Origin: Anodontia alba
Taxonomy: Eukaryota; Mollusca; Bivalvia; Lucinida; Lucinidae
Assembly: GCA_964016985.1 (NCBI GenBank)
Contig: OZ024828.1
Span: forward strand, 12,242,610-12,306,609
Length of the DNA stretch: 64,000 nt
Reading direction: 5' to 3'
Every line of letters begins with the position of its first letter. Position 1 is the first letter of the stretch. The notes under the pieces were generated by a model, which saw nothing but the letters and a program-made list of their open reading frames with translations, had not been told where the DNA came from and ran no database searches. Below, in pieces: positions 30,078 to 42,884 of this stretch. Made by a program: the position numbers and the translations under genes.

Positions 30078-30732
30078 AATACAAATAAAAACAAACGAAT
30101 TCTTCTCAGTTTGCAATTCCAAAGATAGAATGTTTTGTAACTACTGAACTGCCAGAATTTTTGTGCTATATTTGAAATGAGAACGAAAGAATTTAAAACA
30201 GAAAAAAAAATGAAAAGTAAAAAAAGAAATAGTGTACAGCTGAACTAAACTCAATATGCGTAAAATATCGTTAATGATGCGTTAAGCTAGTGTATAATAT
30301 TTCACAAAAGATTTTTATAAGAAACGTAAACAACAAAATAAAAAAAATAAACAAATCAATAAAAAAAAAAAAACAAACCCAAAAAAACAAAAAAAAAAAA
30401 AAACAACAAAAAAACAAACAAATAAAATGAAAAATAAAAAATAAATAAATAAATTAAACATAACTTACATAATAATCTGAATGCCTTTAGTATAAAGTGT
30501 TGAAAATGGAGATGGACAAAAAGCCAGCTGTGCCACCTCGGAATACATATACGCTACAGCGTTTTACACGCAGTTCTTTCAAACGCGTTTGCATGTACAA
30601 AGACTTTATGAAGTTGCATTATTTTTAAAGATTATTGGATCAATATATTCTCATTGCTGGTTTCTCAGCTACACAAATACAACAGTTAGAAGATTATTTA
30701 CTGGCTTATTTACTGGTTTATATCTGAAATAG
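27861..30732. other. 2.9 kb without recognised features
   Basis: AT-rich, apparently single-copy in this window. Poly-A tracts lie near 30044-30075 and 30359-30405, and a loose CTACTGCTG-like trinucleotide patch near 28418-28450. A short ATG frame at 30506 (MEMDKKPAVPPRN...) of about 41 codons is coding-like but has no supporting splice or family signal. Confidence 0.4.
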
Positions 30733-31009
30733 CATCACGAAAACATACCTATATAATTTTGACCCTCTTAAACCCCACCTTTTATCAAGTAAAAGTGGGG
30801 TTTACAGGGGTATACATTATTTCTCTTATATCGCTCAAAATCATAGATTGTGGGTACTCGTTAGAACCGCCTCGTCGACACGGTTCTAAAGACTACCACA
30901 ATCTATGTTTTTAGCAGAAATATGAAAAATATCAGAATTTTTTTATCTGAAAAATGTCTTGTTTGGTGGTAAAATTTTAATTATATTTGAATAGGCATGT
31001 TTTCGTAAG
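30733..31009 (-). mobile_element. MITE family A, copy 10
   Basis: CATCACGAAAACATACC to GGCATGTTTTCGTAAG; right palindrome arm diverged (CGACACGGTTCTAAAGAC). Confidence 0.88.
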
Positions 31010-31105
31010 GGGAAAGTAGCTAGAATTGTCTGCTATATCAGTTTTAATAACTACCATAATGCTTATGAATTAAGTATAAAATATTAGTTGTTTAAATATC
31101 GAGAA

Positions 31106-31385
31106 CATCACGAAAACACGCCTATGTAATTTTGACCCCCTTAAACCCCACTTTTATATAGTAAAACTGGGGTTTACAGGGGTATGCATTATTTTTCTTA
31201 TTTGTGCTCAAAAACATAGATTGTGGGTACTCGTTAGAACCGCCTCGGCGAGGCGGTTCTAACGAGTACCCACAATCTATGTTTTGAGCATATATATGAA
31301 AAATATCAGATTTTTTTATCTGAAAAATTTTATGTTTCTTGAGGTAAAATTTTCTATATTTTTGAATAGGCGTGTTTTCGTAATG
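31106..31385 (-). mobile_element. MITE family A, copy 11, near consensus
   Basis: CATCACGAAAACACGCC to GGCGTGTTTTCGTAATG. The central palindrome is perfect from GATTGTGGGTACTCGTTAG through its complement; a good reference copy for the family. Confidence 0.92.
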
Positions 31386-34300
31386 TAAATTCAAGCCTAT
31401 AAATTCAAACCTGCTTATTGCATATTAAGCTGGATCTACTTTATTTGCGAAATTGCCTTTTGAATGACTATACTTATTTATATAAATAAAATAACACATT
31501 GATTTGTTTTGAAATGTTATTTACATGTACTTCCAATATTCTGGTCTTAAGGATACAAGTGTTACTGATGCCAAAACTAGATAGCCTTGCCCATATGCTT
31601 ATAAGTAATACTAAAAGAAATAAAATAATCATTATTTTACTTATTGTTTCTCATAAACTATGTATGTATAAGTCCATGCATGGGGAACATATTTTTGCCC
31701 CCTTAGCCCCTACTCATAAAGATTCCCCTTACAGAAATAAAGTCCATAGTTCCTTTATGCACGATATATTTGGAGTGAAAAACGAAATCTACTTTGTAAC
31801 TGATATAATTGTTTGTCGTTTCTGTAACTAAAAATACAGAAACCATTACAGTATTTTATACCATAATAATAATAATAGAAAACAGAACAGCCAAAATTCA
31901 ACTTATCCGGACTAAAATTGTATTTATACTCCTGTTAAAGTCATACATTGCAAACAAAAGGCTGGGTTGATTCTGAAGTTCTTACGTGTTTAAAAGTCCA
32001 GTATACTAAAGATTCTATACAGAGGTTTCAGTATGTAAAGCTGAAGTATCCGTGAATCATTTTGTATATAGCACTTAAATATGCACTTCATTACAGGACT
32101 TTATTATTGGGGCAAGTATATTTCAATAACTGCGATACTAGATATAATAATTATAGGTTAAAAGGGTTGCGATATTTATGAAAACTGGAAGACCAGTTTA
32201 TTAAATCATCAATTATATGATTTTTTTAATCACCACAATTTGCTCAAACAGGCCTGTGTATATGGCATCAATACGTTACTATCGAATTAGTCTTACACAT
32301 GACATAGATATCCTAATTTGTATTTGTTTTTCTGTGTTTAATCAAAATATGTTATCTTAATATCTTCGTAACGTTTCCATGAGCGTTTTACGTTACTAAA
32401 GTTAATATCGGCGGTCTGATTGTCAATATCACTTTGTCGAAAGACACGAGCAATGACAGGCTGTACAGGTTCTGTAAACGAATTAGTTTTATTTTATTTT
32501 GTATAATCTACTAGAAAGTAAACGTAACGATGATATAAAATATTATAATAAGGAACACATACACAGCTGTACATACGCTCGTAGTACATTGTTGTATATT
32601 TCAAAACAACGTGTAACTCTCACTTAAGATCCACGGCACATGAAAACACTCTTAGGCGACACAATAAATTTATATGGATTTGAATAAGAATACAGGACGC
32701 AGCATAGAAGAAACATAATTGACCTTTATATTTATTTATTTATTTATTTATTTATTAATTTTCTTTTTTGCTACTTGATATTTCTATGACTGTCGACATA
32801 ATCATGACAGGGCCTTACTTGAACTGTCTCTGGATTCCCTAACTGGGGGCTTCTTTTGCGGCTTCGAAGATCAATTAAAGTAGAATTACAAAGCAGATGT
32901 CTAAAGTACAATAGTAATTCATGCATTTGAACACACAAATATGGACTGAACAAAATAATATAACTACCTGTATTTTAACCTGACGGTAAACTACATGTAA
33001 TAGGTGTATCATTAGAAGTCTTACGGAAATAAAAGACGAGAGATTAACACTCATTATATATTAGATGGTATATATTATATATTAGACTTATTATCACGTT
33101 ATAAAAATGATGTCTGTACAATGATTAAGTATCTTTCTTGCATAAGTTGCTGATTATATGTTTTATCTTCAGAAATGTTATCTACGTTAACTTAGGCATT
33201 ACTGGTAATATATTCATATCAACTTAAAATATTTAGCCGAACGCTGTTGAATTAAGTAGCTTTGTACTTAATTCAGCAGTGTTGCCTAAGACAAGTATCT
33301 TGATATGAGTAGTGAAATATCATAAATGTGAATGAATTAATGGCAAGAACAAATGAAATAGAATTAATACAATAATAAACTATCCATGTTTTCTGTTAGA
33401 CATCGTATAGATAAATGTCCTTATTTTAATGCTAACCTGAAGCACGTACTATATATCACAAACTTACGACAATACTTACGGTTAGACATACGACTGAAGC
33501 AAACATAGAAACATAACATATAAAGGCAGGAAGACCAGTAAAGTGTCACACACTTTAATGTCACTCCCAGTTAGACAACAACTCATTTCTTTTGTCTTAA
33601 AACTGCAAACTGGAAAAAAACGCCCAACGTTGACGTTGAAAGTCAGATTATGTTTACTGCAACCAAATTCTATCCCTTTCAGCAATACAGCAAAAGGAGA
33701 TCATTCCAGATTTATTCAATTACACTCAGTGCGTAGTTCAATCTGTATTGTATGCATAATAACCTTCATGTTAGCAAAAATGACGACTCTTTTCTTTCTC
33801 GTGACAAACTATCAACATAATGGTCAAGGTAGAAAAAAAACAACAACTAATAATACAAAACCTTATAGAAGTCTTAGGTAAAAAGTTCTTTCTTGGAAAT
33901 TCAAAAGTAATAATGAAATATAATGGGACTAAAACATAGGTTTTGTTTTGTTACTTACGCTACCTCTTGCGGAAGATGTTCTGTCAGAGTGAAATGTAGT
34001 TTTAAATGACAGGTCCTGTAAAATCTCAAGTAATTTTAGAGAATATATTGTTTTTTATTGTCTAGTGAGAAACAAAAGATTGTCGATGTATATATTTGAC
34101 TAGTTTTGATTGTCTGTAAACCTTAAATAGGATACTTTAATACATTGTGCGTGACAACGTGTGCATTAGAAAATGCCCACCCCCCCCCAACTACCTCTCC
34201 CGCCTACCCGCCAACCACCCCAACTTATTTTATGTATGATATTACTATCTCTAGAGCTAATAACACTCGAGAAATAATTGAAAAGAAATGTTAAGCTTCA

Positions 34301-35475
34301 GTTTAATTCTTTTGACAGACAGGATCAGGTTTGTCTCATGATTTATTTATCTAACTCGAATGAGCTAGATACACTTAGACTAGTACGATAATACAAGTGA
34401 GCATACTGACAGATATTTATACATAGGGTGGGTGTCTTTGATACGTAATATCTGAGTAAGTATACTACATAGAGACATAAAACTCTAAATAGTACTCTTA
34501 GGGAATTGAGGTAATGGAATACAATAATACATATAAAAGCTTCTTAATTAAACGACGAAGGTTCAAATTGCTGGTTTTATTGGGTCATTGTACGTTACAT
34601 CACGTAGGTAACACCAGACAACGTTCAACAAATTGTTCAAAACTATGTACCTGTAACATGTTAATTGTACATTTATAAAACGTGGTAGTTTGTAGAATTG
34701 GGAAGGATTTATTATGTTCATTATTTTATTTAAAAACCTACGTCTTCAATATCAGGCTAACAGGGAACTGAGTTATCTCCCCATTTTACAATCTGACGCT
34801 ATCACTTGTGGACGCGACAACACCCGGCAGGCAATAGAAGAGCTGTTCAGCTTTAACCTGACACTAACATTATCCTTTCGAACGATAGGGCGATTTTTTG
34901 TCTCAAAAATAGGGCCCAGCGACTGGACTAAAAGCTTCATACACATACTATGCCTTAATCTCATGTAAACCTGCCGTCGTTATAGATAGTTGATATTGTT
35001 CAGTCATGCCGTAGAGAAAATCTGGATATTTTTAAGACGAAAGCAGTAGGCTATTACTCCCGTATTTACCGTATTGGTTCTGTACTCGAACAAGTATGTC
35101 AAAGTTGGTTTCCCTTCCTTCTAAACAGGGGCAAATTCTGAAAGGAATGAATTGCTCCCAAGGGAGCAAATTCTTACCTTTTAGAGTATACCCCTTAAGA
35201 ATCATCGCACTCTTTCCCGGTTATAACTACATATATCCCAATGAGCTTTCAACTAAGTACGCAATTCAGTCCGTCCAAACCGCTGATACTAGAGGTTTCA
35301 AGCGAGAATGATGACCAAGTGTAGCTTTATACCTACTTATAACATGAGCCTGGCGACCAGGGTTTTCGTTTACTTTTTTTTTCTATATCAAACTCTTTCA
35401 CTTGCACTAATGATTAACATAAATTTCCATCCTGTCGCTGGTATAGGGATTTTATTTCACAACTGATCTGAATAA
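31386..35475. other. 4.1 kb without recognised features
   Basis: AT-rich and free of the MITE families seen elsewhere, except a weak hairpin core (GAATTGCTCC / GGAGCAAATTC) near 35148. (ATTT)n near 32727-32760 and a C-rich patch near 34178-34225. Short open frames, such as plus 33543-33881, show no family motif. If other exons exist in the window, this quiet region is a candidate place. Confidence 0.4.
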
Positions 35476-35477
35476 GA

Positions 35478-35479
<2 letters not shown>

Positions 35480-35557
<78 letters not shown>
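35480..35557 (+). repeat. (GT)n microsatellite
   Basis: About 39 GT units with one ATGT interruption near 35515. Confidence 0.95.
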
Positions 35558-35559
<2 letters not shown>

Positions 35560-35631
35560 ATATATATCAAGACTTCACATCCCTTCTGTTGATAAATCTA
35601 AGTATTGTGTACGGTATGATCCCCGATACTA

Positions 35632-35969
35632 TAAGTCGACTCTCGTTATCTCGAACTCCAAGGGACTCTATGAAACACTTCGAGATATCCGTAGTTCGAC
35701 ATATCAGATTTACGGAACTGAGGAAAAAACAATTAATCGAACAACCACCTTTAACAGAATAAATACGTAATTTGACTCCTAAGTTAGAGATATATTGAAA
35801 ATATTGTGGACAAGAGGAGAAATTGCTCCTAAGGAGCAATTTCTCCTCTTTTTCACAATATTTTATTGACTGTTGGTAGACCTCTGTGTTAAAACAGGGA
35901 CCAGATTATCACTTCGAGATAAGCGGTTATTCGAGATAAGCGAGTTCGAGATAACGAGAGTCGACTGTA
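35632..35969 (+). mobile_element. MITE family B, copy 4, TA-flanked
   Basis: AGTCGACTCTCGTTATCTCG at the left and the complementary CGAGATAACGAGAGTCGACT near the right end form an almost perfect TIR; TA flanks. The hairpin AGAGGAGAAATTGCTCC / GGAGCAATTTCTCCTCT lies in the middle. This is the best preserved copy. Confidence 0.9.
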
Positions 35970-36188
35970 TAGTAAAAGCCGAGTACATAGGGTTTGTTAA
36001 ACCAGTTTTGTAATTTGTTTTGCTACGAGCGTACTTGTAGAAACCCTATAAAAGCATAACTCTATCTTTATGTGCACAATAACCGCAATTTTCTCACTTT
36101 CTATATTATATGGTGAAAACGCCATAGGTTACATAGCTGTACATAAGAGCCTAGTCAGCATTCAACTTCTACTTAATTCTATCGGAGT

Positions 36189-36375
36189 GGCTATTTGCAG
36201 TCGACTGCAAATAGCCAAAAAACGTTAAAATGGCTATTTGCAGTCGACTGCAAATAGCCAAAATACGTTAAAATGGCTATTTGCAGTCGACTGCAAATAG
36301 CCAATAAACGTTGAAATGACTATTTGCAGTCGACTGCAGATAGCCAAAAAACGTAAAACTGGCTATTTGCAGTCA
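36189..36375 (+). repeat. Array of a 28 bp palindrome, 43 bp period
   Basis: GGCTATTTGCAGTC joined to its own reverse complement forms a perfect 28 bp palindrome. It starts at 36189, 36232, 36275 and 36318, with a partial fifth at 36361. The 15 bp spacer is AAAAAACGTTAAAAT-like, so the period is exactly 43 bp. The fourth copy has two changes. Confidence 0.95.
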
Positions 36376-38604
36376 CCTCAAATCTTTGCAATTGATACAT
36401 GCAGTCAGCTCCAAATAATGTCTAAGAATGGTCAAATAATGATGTGTTTAAATGTATTTTCATTTATTTTTGAGCATGTTAAGCATGTAAGTGGTATGTA
36501 AACCATACATTTAGAGTGTTACTGATTTCACAACATAAAGTAGAAAACGCATTACTGTTCTCCTTCCAAGATTGATTTTCTGTTTATTTGGTGTTGTTTT
36601 AAGAGTAAAATGGGAGGAAAAGAGATGAAAATAATACGATAAACATAACTCGAACATTCGCAAAGTCCACTATGAGCTATGCAAATTATATGCAATGGCA
36701 TTATTAACATTGTGGCAAAATATACATGCATACATACGTGTCTAACAATCATAAGCTAAACTTTGCGCGCCGGAGAAACCACCCATTATCATATTGCATG
36801 GTTACTGTCGGGTTTGGAGGAAATATATGTTGAGTTTGGTATAGTATACAGTTCCAGTGACAATAGTTTTCACTTTATTGAATGACAATAGTTTTCACTT
36901 TAAGTGCAACAAATGCTTATAGATTAAAGACATACATTGTTTCGGACACACATCAGGTGTTGTGACGTGGTCACTTAAGGGTACTATGAGGGACTAGACT
37001 TGGTTTGTCTGCATGTTTGTCATTACGTCACTTACGTAAATAGATGAGTAAAGAATACATATGCACGAAATCTCCCTACAGTCTCAACACTGTACATTGA
37101 TAAAATGTGTCCCAAAATTTGTGATACAGACACTATTTACATGCAGATTATACGTTCACAAATTGTCAAAATAGCTGTGCTTGACTATTAACATTGTACA
37201 TATTAAGTACATGTAGTTGTATACTGTTGTTTAATTTTGGATGTAAATTTATCTGTCAATTTATAGTGGAGCGTACAAATGCTTCATGCATTGAAAAGCT
37301 CTTGTGTCGCAGATCGGTAATATGCACCCGCTGTCGAAATTTATCTTTTCTGACAGTTTTTAGACGACAACATAGCTGAAATATTGTACGTTCCGACACA
37401 GTGATGTTCAATGTCTAGGCTCATTAGAGTTAAGCTCATTATGCATACGAGGTTATGGTTCTTTTCGTCATCTGTAGCAATATAAATGCCGATGCGCGGC
37501 CATCTAGAGGACCTAGATGTCTGATCATTGGGCTAAACCTTCATCTCATTATTTACTCCATGTGTGACAACAGCGAGAGCTCTAATGAGGTTTCGTAGAT
37601 ACGCTTTCGCTCCTTATCCTTAGCTGCAATACCATGCGATAAGTATCATTATCACGAGTTGGATCATATGGCCAGTCTACTTGTTTATGTTTGTACATTT
37701 TACCATTTTTAGAAGTGAATAAAACATGAAAATGTTTGCAGGACAAAGGTTTCTTACTTGTACTTTAAACATACAAGAATATCCATGTCGTCAGATTTCT
37801 GTTTCATTAGCACCGTTTACTTATGCAAATTCTCACAAAAGTTTCATTTCTCTGATGACTATGAAACCCTTGGCATTAAATGATGCATGAAACAAGTAAG
37901 AAATCTTTGCCCCAGTCAGTTCCCTTGTCTTGTTTAAGCATCGTCGAGAGAAACCCTGTCTTTGTGGTGTTGGGGGGCAGTCCGGCCTACAGCCTACCAT
38001 GTCTCATATACAACCATCTTGGAGAATAACTAAACCTTTGATCAGATTTCGCAGTCTGGTCTGGGCCATTGTTGTTCGTACATGTATGTAATCAGCAGGT
38101 TTTCTCACGACGAAAATAATTGGAACGATTCGCTTCGTCAGTAACATGCACGCTCGTCTAACAACCTATGTGATTAATAGGTAAACCCACTGCATAAAGG
38201 AAAAGAAGACTGTGAAGGGATATCATGTTTCTTATTTCTGCTTGAAAACATAGATTGTGGGTGCTAGTGGAAACAGCCAGTAGAAATCCAGCTACTGGCA
38301 CAATGCTCAGACACAGCCCATGCAAGAAGCATGCATAAACACAGAAAACATAAAAATGGAGCTCTTAACGAGCAACAAAAATAATCTCTTCTCAAACAAG
38401 GTGATTAGACTACTAGAAAGCTCGAAACCAACATGCACAATGCAAAACTAATAACAAACATGCTTTGCAAAAAGGAACCCGTTCCAGGTCCGACACAAAA
38501 CCAATGTGAAAGTACTTGATATCCTTTCCAAAAAGTCTGATGTACATTATTAACACATCTGTCCCAAGCATTTACCGACACAGTTTGTTTGTAAGGACTT
38601 TTTC
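36376..38604. other. 2.2 kb between inverted palindrome arrays, non-coding
   Basis: No recognised coding region. A short fragment of MITE family A (TTTCTGCTTGAAAACATAGA then TTGTGGGTGC) lies near 38236-38265. The segment is bounded by the two 43 bp palindrome arrays in opposite orientation, and beyond them by family H-like ends. Confidence 0.5.
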
Positions 38605-38770
38605 TGTAGTTAACTGCAAATAGTCAAATTAACGATTTTTGGCTATTTGCAGTCGACTGCAAATAGTCATTTTAACGTTTTTTGGCTATTTGCAGTCGAC
38701 TGCAAATAGTCATTTTAACGTTTTTTGGCTATTTGCAGTTTTTTGGCTATTTGCAGTCGACTGCAAATAG
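38605..38770 (-). repeat. Second array of the 28 bp palindrome, inverted
   Basis: Same palindrome at 38641, 38684, a truncated unit at 38727 and a unit at 38744, plus a diverged one near 38610. The spacer reads TCATTTTAACGTTTTTTGG, the complement of the first array's spacer. Period 43 bp. Confidence 0.93.
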
Positions 38771-38776
38771 ACTCTT

Positions 38777-38870
38777 CCTAATTCTATATCGGCCTGTTAT
38801 CGTTCCGACAGGATTCCTGTATGACCGATAACGGGCCAATATAGATTAAAGTATAGAATGCTAGCTGGGA
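38777..38870. mobile_element. MITE family H, copy 2 (left tip missing)
   Basis: ATTCTATATCGGCCTGTTAT and GATAACGGGCCAATATAGAT form the inner arms; the right end ATAGAATGCTAGCTGGGA matches copy 1. The missing left tip (AGTCAGCATTC) is found instead at 36152, beyond the first palindrome array. Confidence 0.7.
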
Positions 38871-39186
38871 GGGATCTCCAGATAGATATTATTTTCTGAG
38901 TCTAAACAAGACGAGATGCTTCTAACGTGTACCCACTGCTTATCCTTTAGTGGGAGAGTAAGAAGAAAAAATCAGTTTGTTTTGGTAAAATAACAACAAT
39001 AAAACTGACATCTATAGCATTGACTCAGAAGAATGCATTTGCATAGATGTGCTTATGTAATATCGAGAGTAAGGCAGCTAGCTTCAATACTCATGGCACA
39101 ATGTTATATGAAACCATCTAACCTTTCGCGCACTCCGAGTTAATTCAGCAGATAGACGACTAACTGTTGTTATCATATAACATCGC

Positions 39187-39317
39187 CATTACGAAAACGC
39201 GCCTATAGAAATGTATAGAAAATTTCACCTCCAAAAACTGAACATTTTTAGTTAAAAAAAAACTGATATTTTTTATATTTCTGCTCAAAAATAGATTGTG
39301 GGTACTCATTAGAACCG
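39187..39317 (+). mobile_element. MITE family A, copy 12, left half only
   Basis: CATTACGAAAACGCGCC through GATTGTGGGTACTCATTAGA, stopping in the central palindrome. Family F sequence follows directly. Confidence 0.85.
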
Positions 39318-39420
39318 GTATGCAAAAATAGCTTTGAGAAGTTTGCAAGAATATTCAGCAGACGACATAAACAGACGACATTTTCAGATGCAGTTTTTCT
39401 TGGCGCTTTAAGGTTTAAAA
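39318..39420 (-). mobile_element. MITE family F, truncated copy
   Basis: GTTTGCAAGAATATTCAGCA, GACGACATTTTCAGATGCAG and CTTGGCGCTTTAAGG match family F in reverse. Its junction lies at the broken centre of MITE A copy 12. Confidence 0.65.
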
Positions 39421-39456
39421 TACCATAATGATTGTGTTCATAGCTAGCAGTATATA

Positions 39457-41510
39457 GCTGCATGAAGTTAGCAAAACATTTGACATTGAAAATTGACATT
39501 CGAATCTCTAGCTATTAGATATTCGACATTCGATATTCGAATGTCTAGCTGCACGACATTCGACGTTCGACATTACGTAGAATGTTTAGCTGCTAGACAT
39601 TGGACATTTGACATTCGAATGTCTAGCCGCACGACTTTAGCCATTCAACATTCGCATGTCTAGCCATTAGACATTGGACAGAATGTCTAGCCATTAGACA
39701 TTGGACATTTGGCATTAGAATGTCTAGTCACTGGACATTTGGCATTAGACATTCAAATGTCTAGCTGCACGACATTTGACATTCATATGTCTATTTGCTA
39801 GACATTGAACATTCGAAATTCGAATGTCTAGCCGCACGACATTGGACATTCGACCTTCGAATGTCTAGCCATAAAGCATTCGACATTCGAATGTCCAGCC
39901 GCACGACATTCGACATTAACACTCAAATGTCTAGCCATAAAAATTCGACATTTGACAATCGAATGTTTAGCCGCACGACATTCGACATTCAACATTCGAA
40001 TGTCTAGCCATTAGATATTCGACATTCGACATTCAAATGGCTAGCCGCGCGACATTCGACATTCAAAATTCAAATGTCTAGCTGCTGCACACTGGATATT
40101 CGACATCCGAATGTCTAGCCGCACCACATTGGACTTTCGACATTCGAATGTCTAGCCAATAGAAACTGGACATTCGACGTTCGAATTGAAGTTGGCTAAT
40201 TATTCGACTTTGAACATTCGACGTTGGAACGTCTAGCTATTAGACATTAGACATTTGACATTCGATATCCTAGCCACATGCCATTCGACATTCGAATGTC
40301 TAGCTGCTAGACTTTGGATATTCGAATGTCGAATGTCTAATATCTTGCTGTTAGACATTTAAATGTCGCATGTTCAATGTCTAGCATCTAGACATTCAAA
40401 TGTCGAATGTCCAATGTCTAGTGGCAAGACATTGGAATGTTGAATGGCTAGACATTCGAATCTTGAATATCTCATGTCGTGCAGTAAATTATTCGAATGT
40501 CGAATGTCCACTGTCTAGCAGCTAAACATTCGAATGTCGAATGTTGTGCGGATAGACATTTGAATGTCGAGTGTCTAATGGCATAACATTCGAATGACCA
40601 TTGTCGACTGTTTAACCAACACCGAATCGAATGGCCAATATCCAATATCTATTGGCTAGACAGTCGTATGTCAAATGTCCAATGTCTAATTGCTAGACAT
40701 TCGAATGCCGAATATCCAATGCTTAGCAGCTAGACATTCGAATGTCTTGTGTCGAATGTCGTGCGACTAGACATTCGAATGTCTAATGTCGAGCAGTTAG
40801 ACATTCGAATGTCTAATGTCCAATGCTGGTCAGCTAGACATTTGAAAGTCGGATGTGCAATATCTGGTGGCTAGACATTCGAATGTAGAATGTCTTATGG
40901 CTAGACATTTGAATCGAATGTCTAATGTCGTGCTGATAGACATTCGAATGTCGGATGTCCAGTGTGTAGCAGCTAGGCATTCGAATGTCGAATATCGTGC
41001 GGCTAGACAAAAGCATTGCACAGACACGAATGTCGACTGTTTAATGGCTAGACATTCAAATGTCCAATGTCGAATGGCTAGACATTCGAATTTGGAATGT
41101 CCAGTGTCGTGCGGCTAGACATTCGAATGTCGAATGTCGTGCGGCTAGATATACGAATGTCGAATGTCCAGTCTAGCAGCTAGATATTCCAATGTCGAAT
41201 GTCGAATGTTGTGCGACTTGACATTCGAATGTCGAACGTCGAATGTCTACTGGCTAGACATTCGAATGTCGAACGTCGAATGTCTAATGGCTAGACATTC
41301 GAATGTCCAATATCCAATGGCTTGGCATTCAAGTTTCGAATTTTCAGTGTCGTGCTGCTAGACATTCAAATGTCAAATGTCTAGCAGCCAGATATTCGAA
41401 TATCGATTGTCGAATTTCGTGCCGCTAGACTTTCAAATGACGAATGTCAAATGGCTAGACATTCGAATGTCCAATGTCCAATGTCGAATGTTTAGCCAAC
41501 TTCACGCAGC
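39457..41510. mobile_element. 2.05 kb foldback-like inverted repeat built on GACATTCGAATGTC
   Basis: The left half repeats GACATTCGAATGTCTAGCCG and CACGACATTCGAC motifs; the right half repeats the complement (GCTAGACATTCGAATGTCGA). The turning point is near 40320-40340. The outer ends also pair: GCTGCATGAAGTTAGC at 39457 with the complement of GCCAACTTCACGCAGC ending at 41510. The internal unit is itself partly palindromic, so the locus is an inverted repeat of inverted repeats. No coding region. Confidence 0.88.
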
Positions 41511-41986
41511 CGCAGTAGTTTGGTTTATTTTAATTTGCAACAATAATATTTTAACATGAAATAACAGTGGACGTCGTTTTTATTGAAGAAGGCCTTAAGC
41601 CGATATATTTACAATGAGTGAATGAATATTGTTCGGTGATCCGTGATTGTCGGTTTTCCAAGTATCTCCATAAAACTATTTATTTTAGCAAACATTCTCT
41701 AACAGCTGCTTGAGTTTAAAAAAAAAATGTAAACTAGTCAGTTCAAAGTGTTGGTCAGGTACAGATTTCTCTGAAACCTTTTACATGTTAGAGGTGAATT
41801 CCGAAGACGACAAATTGTTAATATAATCTCATTTTAATCTTTGTTTTAATTTTTCAGGAAGTATTTTTTTGACATTTCATGCAAATTGTGTGCAAATGAG
41901 ACAATTTTCATGCAATGTCAGACCCTCTGATCAAAAACTAAAAAAAAAAAAAAAAAAAAAAACCCAAATATTATTCGCTGAAATTT

Positions 41987-42125
41987 TTACATAATCTTCC
42001 ATTTAACATACTCCCAATTCCTAAATCTTCTTCCGATGTTATTACTATACGCTACTATAAATACGATCCCACATAGTAGTAGAACACCTAGACACCATGA
42101 TTTGCGAAACTTTAGTTTTCTAAGA
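41987..42125 (-). CDS. Weak candidate first exon of an unknown type II membrane protein
   Basis: The minus-strand frame from an internal ATG at about 42129 reads MSLRKLKFRKSWCLGVLLLC and continues with a hydrophobic segment (GIVFIVAY) and NNIGRRFRNWEY. Short basic start, single membrane span and basic stem resemble signal anchors of Golgi enzymes. There is no family motif and no supported downstream exon, so this may be chance. Confidence 0.2.
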
Positions 42126-42462
42126 GACATTTTTTCTACATTATGATACCGAATCAGACCAAGAAATAAAAGCATTGCACAAACACGTATATACATACAT
42201 AAGCACATTTAACACTTAGCACGCTGTGGACAAATTCAGCAGACAACAATATTTTCTACTTTGTCCCAGAAAGTAAATTTGACATTTTTGCAGATTGTTT
42301 AGCTTTAAGGAGACAATTTGCATGAAATGTCTAATCCTATTTTTGGGGGGAAAATAAGAAAATAAATTTCAAACTTGCTTCTGCTGAAAGATTTTCCTAG
42401 CATGCTAAGTATTAATCTTTATATTAACGTATAAGCGTAACATACTGAAAGGTACCTATAAT

Positions 42463-42676
42463 GTCTTCAGCAAACCGCGAACAGCGACATCCCAGACCAA
42501 CTTGCAAATCCGTGCAACATGGTCTGTGTCTTTAATATCCGCTTTTAGAAATGGCAAGGCCAAAGCCAGACATTGTGAATATAAAGGCTGATCCAGGTAT
42601 TCCATGTTCGCATATGGTAAAAAGGCGATGTTTTGATATCGCACATCGTATGGACCACATCTAGCTAAAACGTGCC
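42463..42676 (-). CDS. Weak candidate terminal exon, unknown protein
   Basis: An open frame reading CGPYDVRYQNIAFLPYANME and later KDTDHVARICKLVWDVAVRG to a TAG at about 42461 has coding-like composition. The upstream end merges into a family G repeat at 42664 and the acceptor is poor. I do not recognise the family. Confidence 0.2.
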
Positions 42677-42876
42677 TTCGACCATGTGCAAAAATGCGCA
42701 TTCAGATCATCCTGTGTATGCGCAAAGTATCATCAGAACCTTTGCTCTTCATTGATACATTCTGTTGTGTTCAATGATTGTTAGCGGGCAATGACGGACC
42801 CGATCAGATGCGCAGGCTGATCTGGGCCTTTGCATTCAGCATATGCCCAAAAGCACCTTTTCGCATGGAGAGGCTC
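42664..42876. mobile_element. Dispersed repeat family G, copy 5
   Basis: TAAAACGTGCCTTCGACCAT at the left, AAAGCACCTTTTCGCATGG at the right; interior GATCAGATGCGCAGGCTGAT. Confidence 0.6.
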
Positions 42877-42884
42877 TTATTTAT

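Noticed and set aside
36189..36375. Regular repeats with short spacers, resembling a CRISPR array
   Set aside because: The spacers are the same sequence each time, the repeat is a full palindrome, and the context is animal nuclear DNA.
39795..41559. Several open frames with repeated RHSNVECLMARHSNV-like peptides
   Set aside because: They are products of the GACATTCGAATGTC repeat and occur on both strands.
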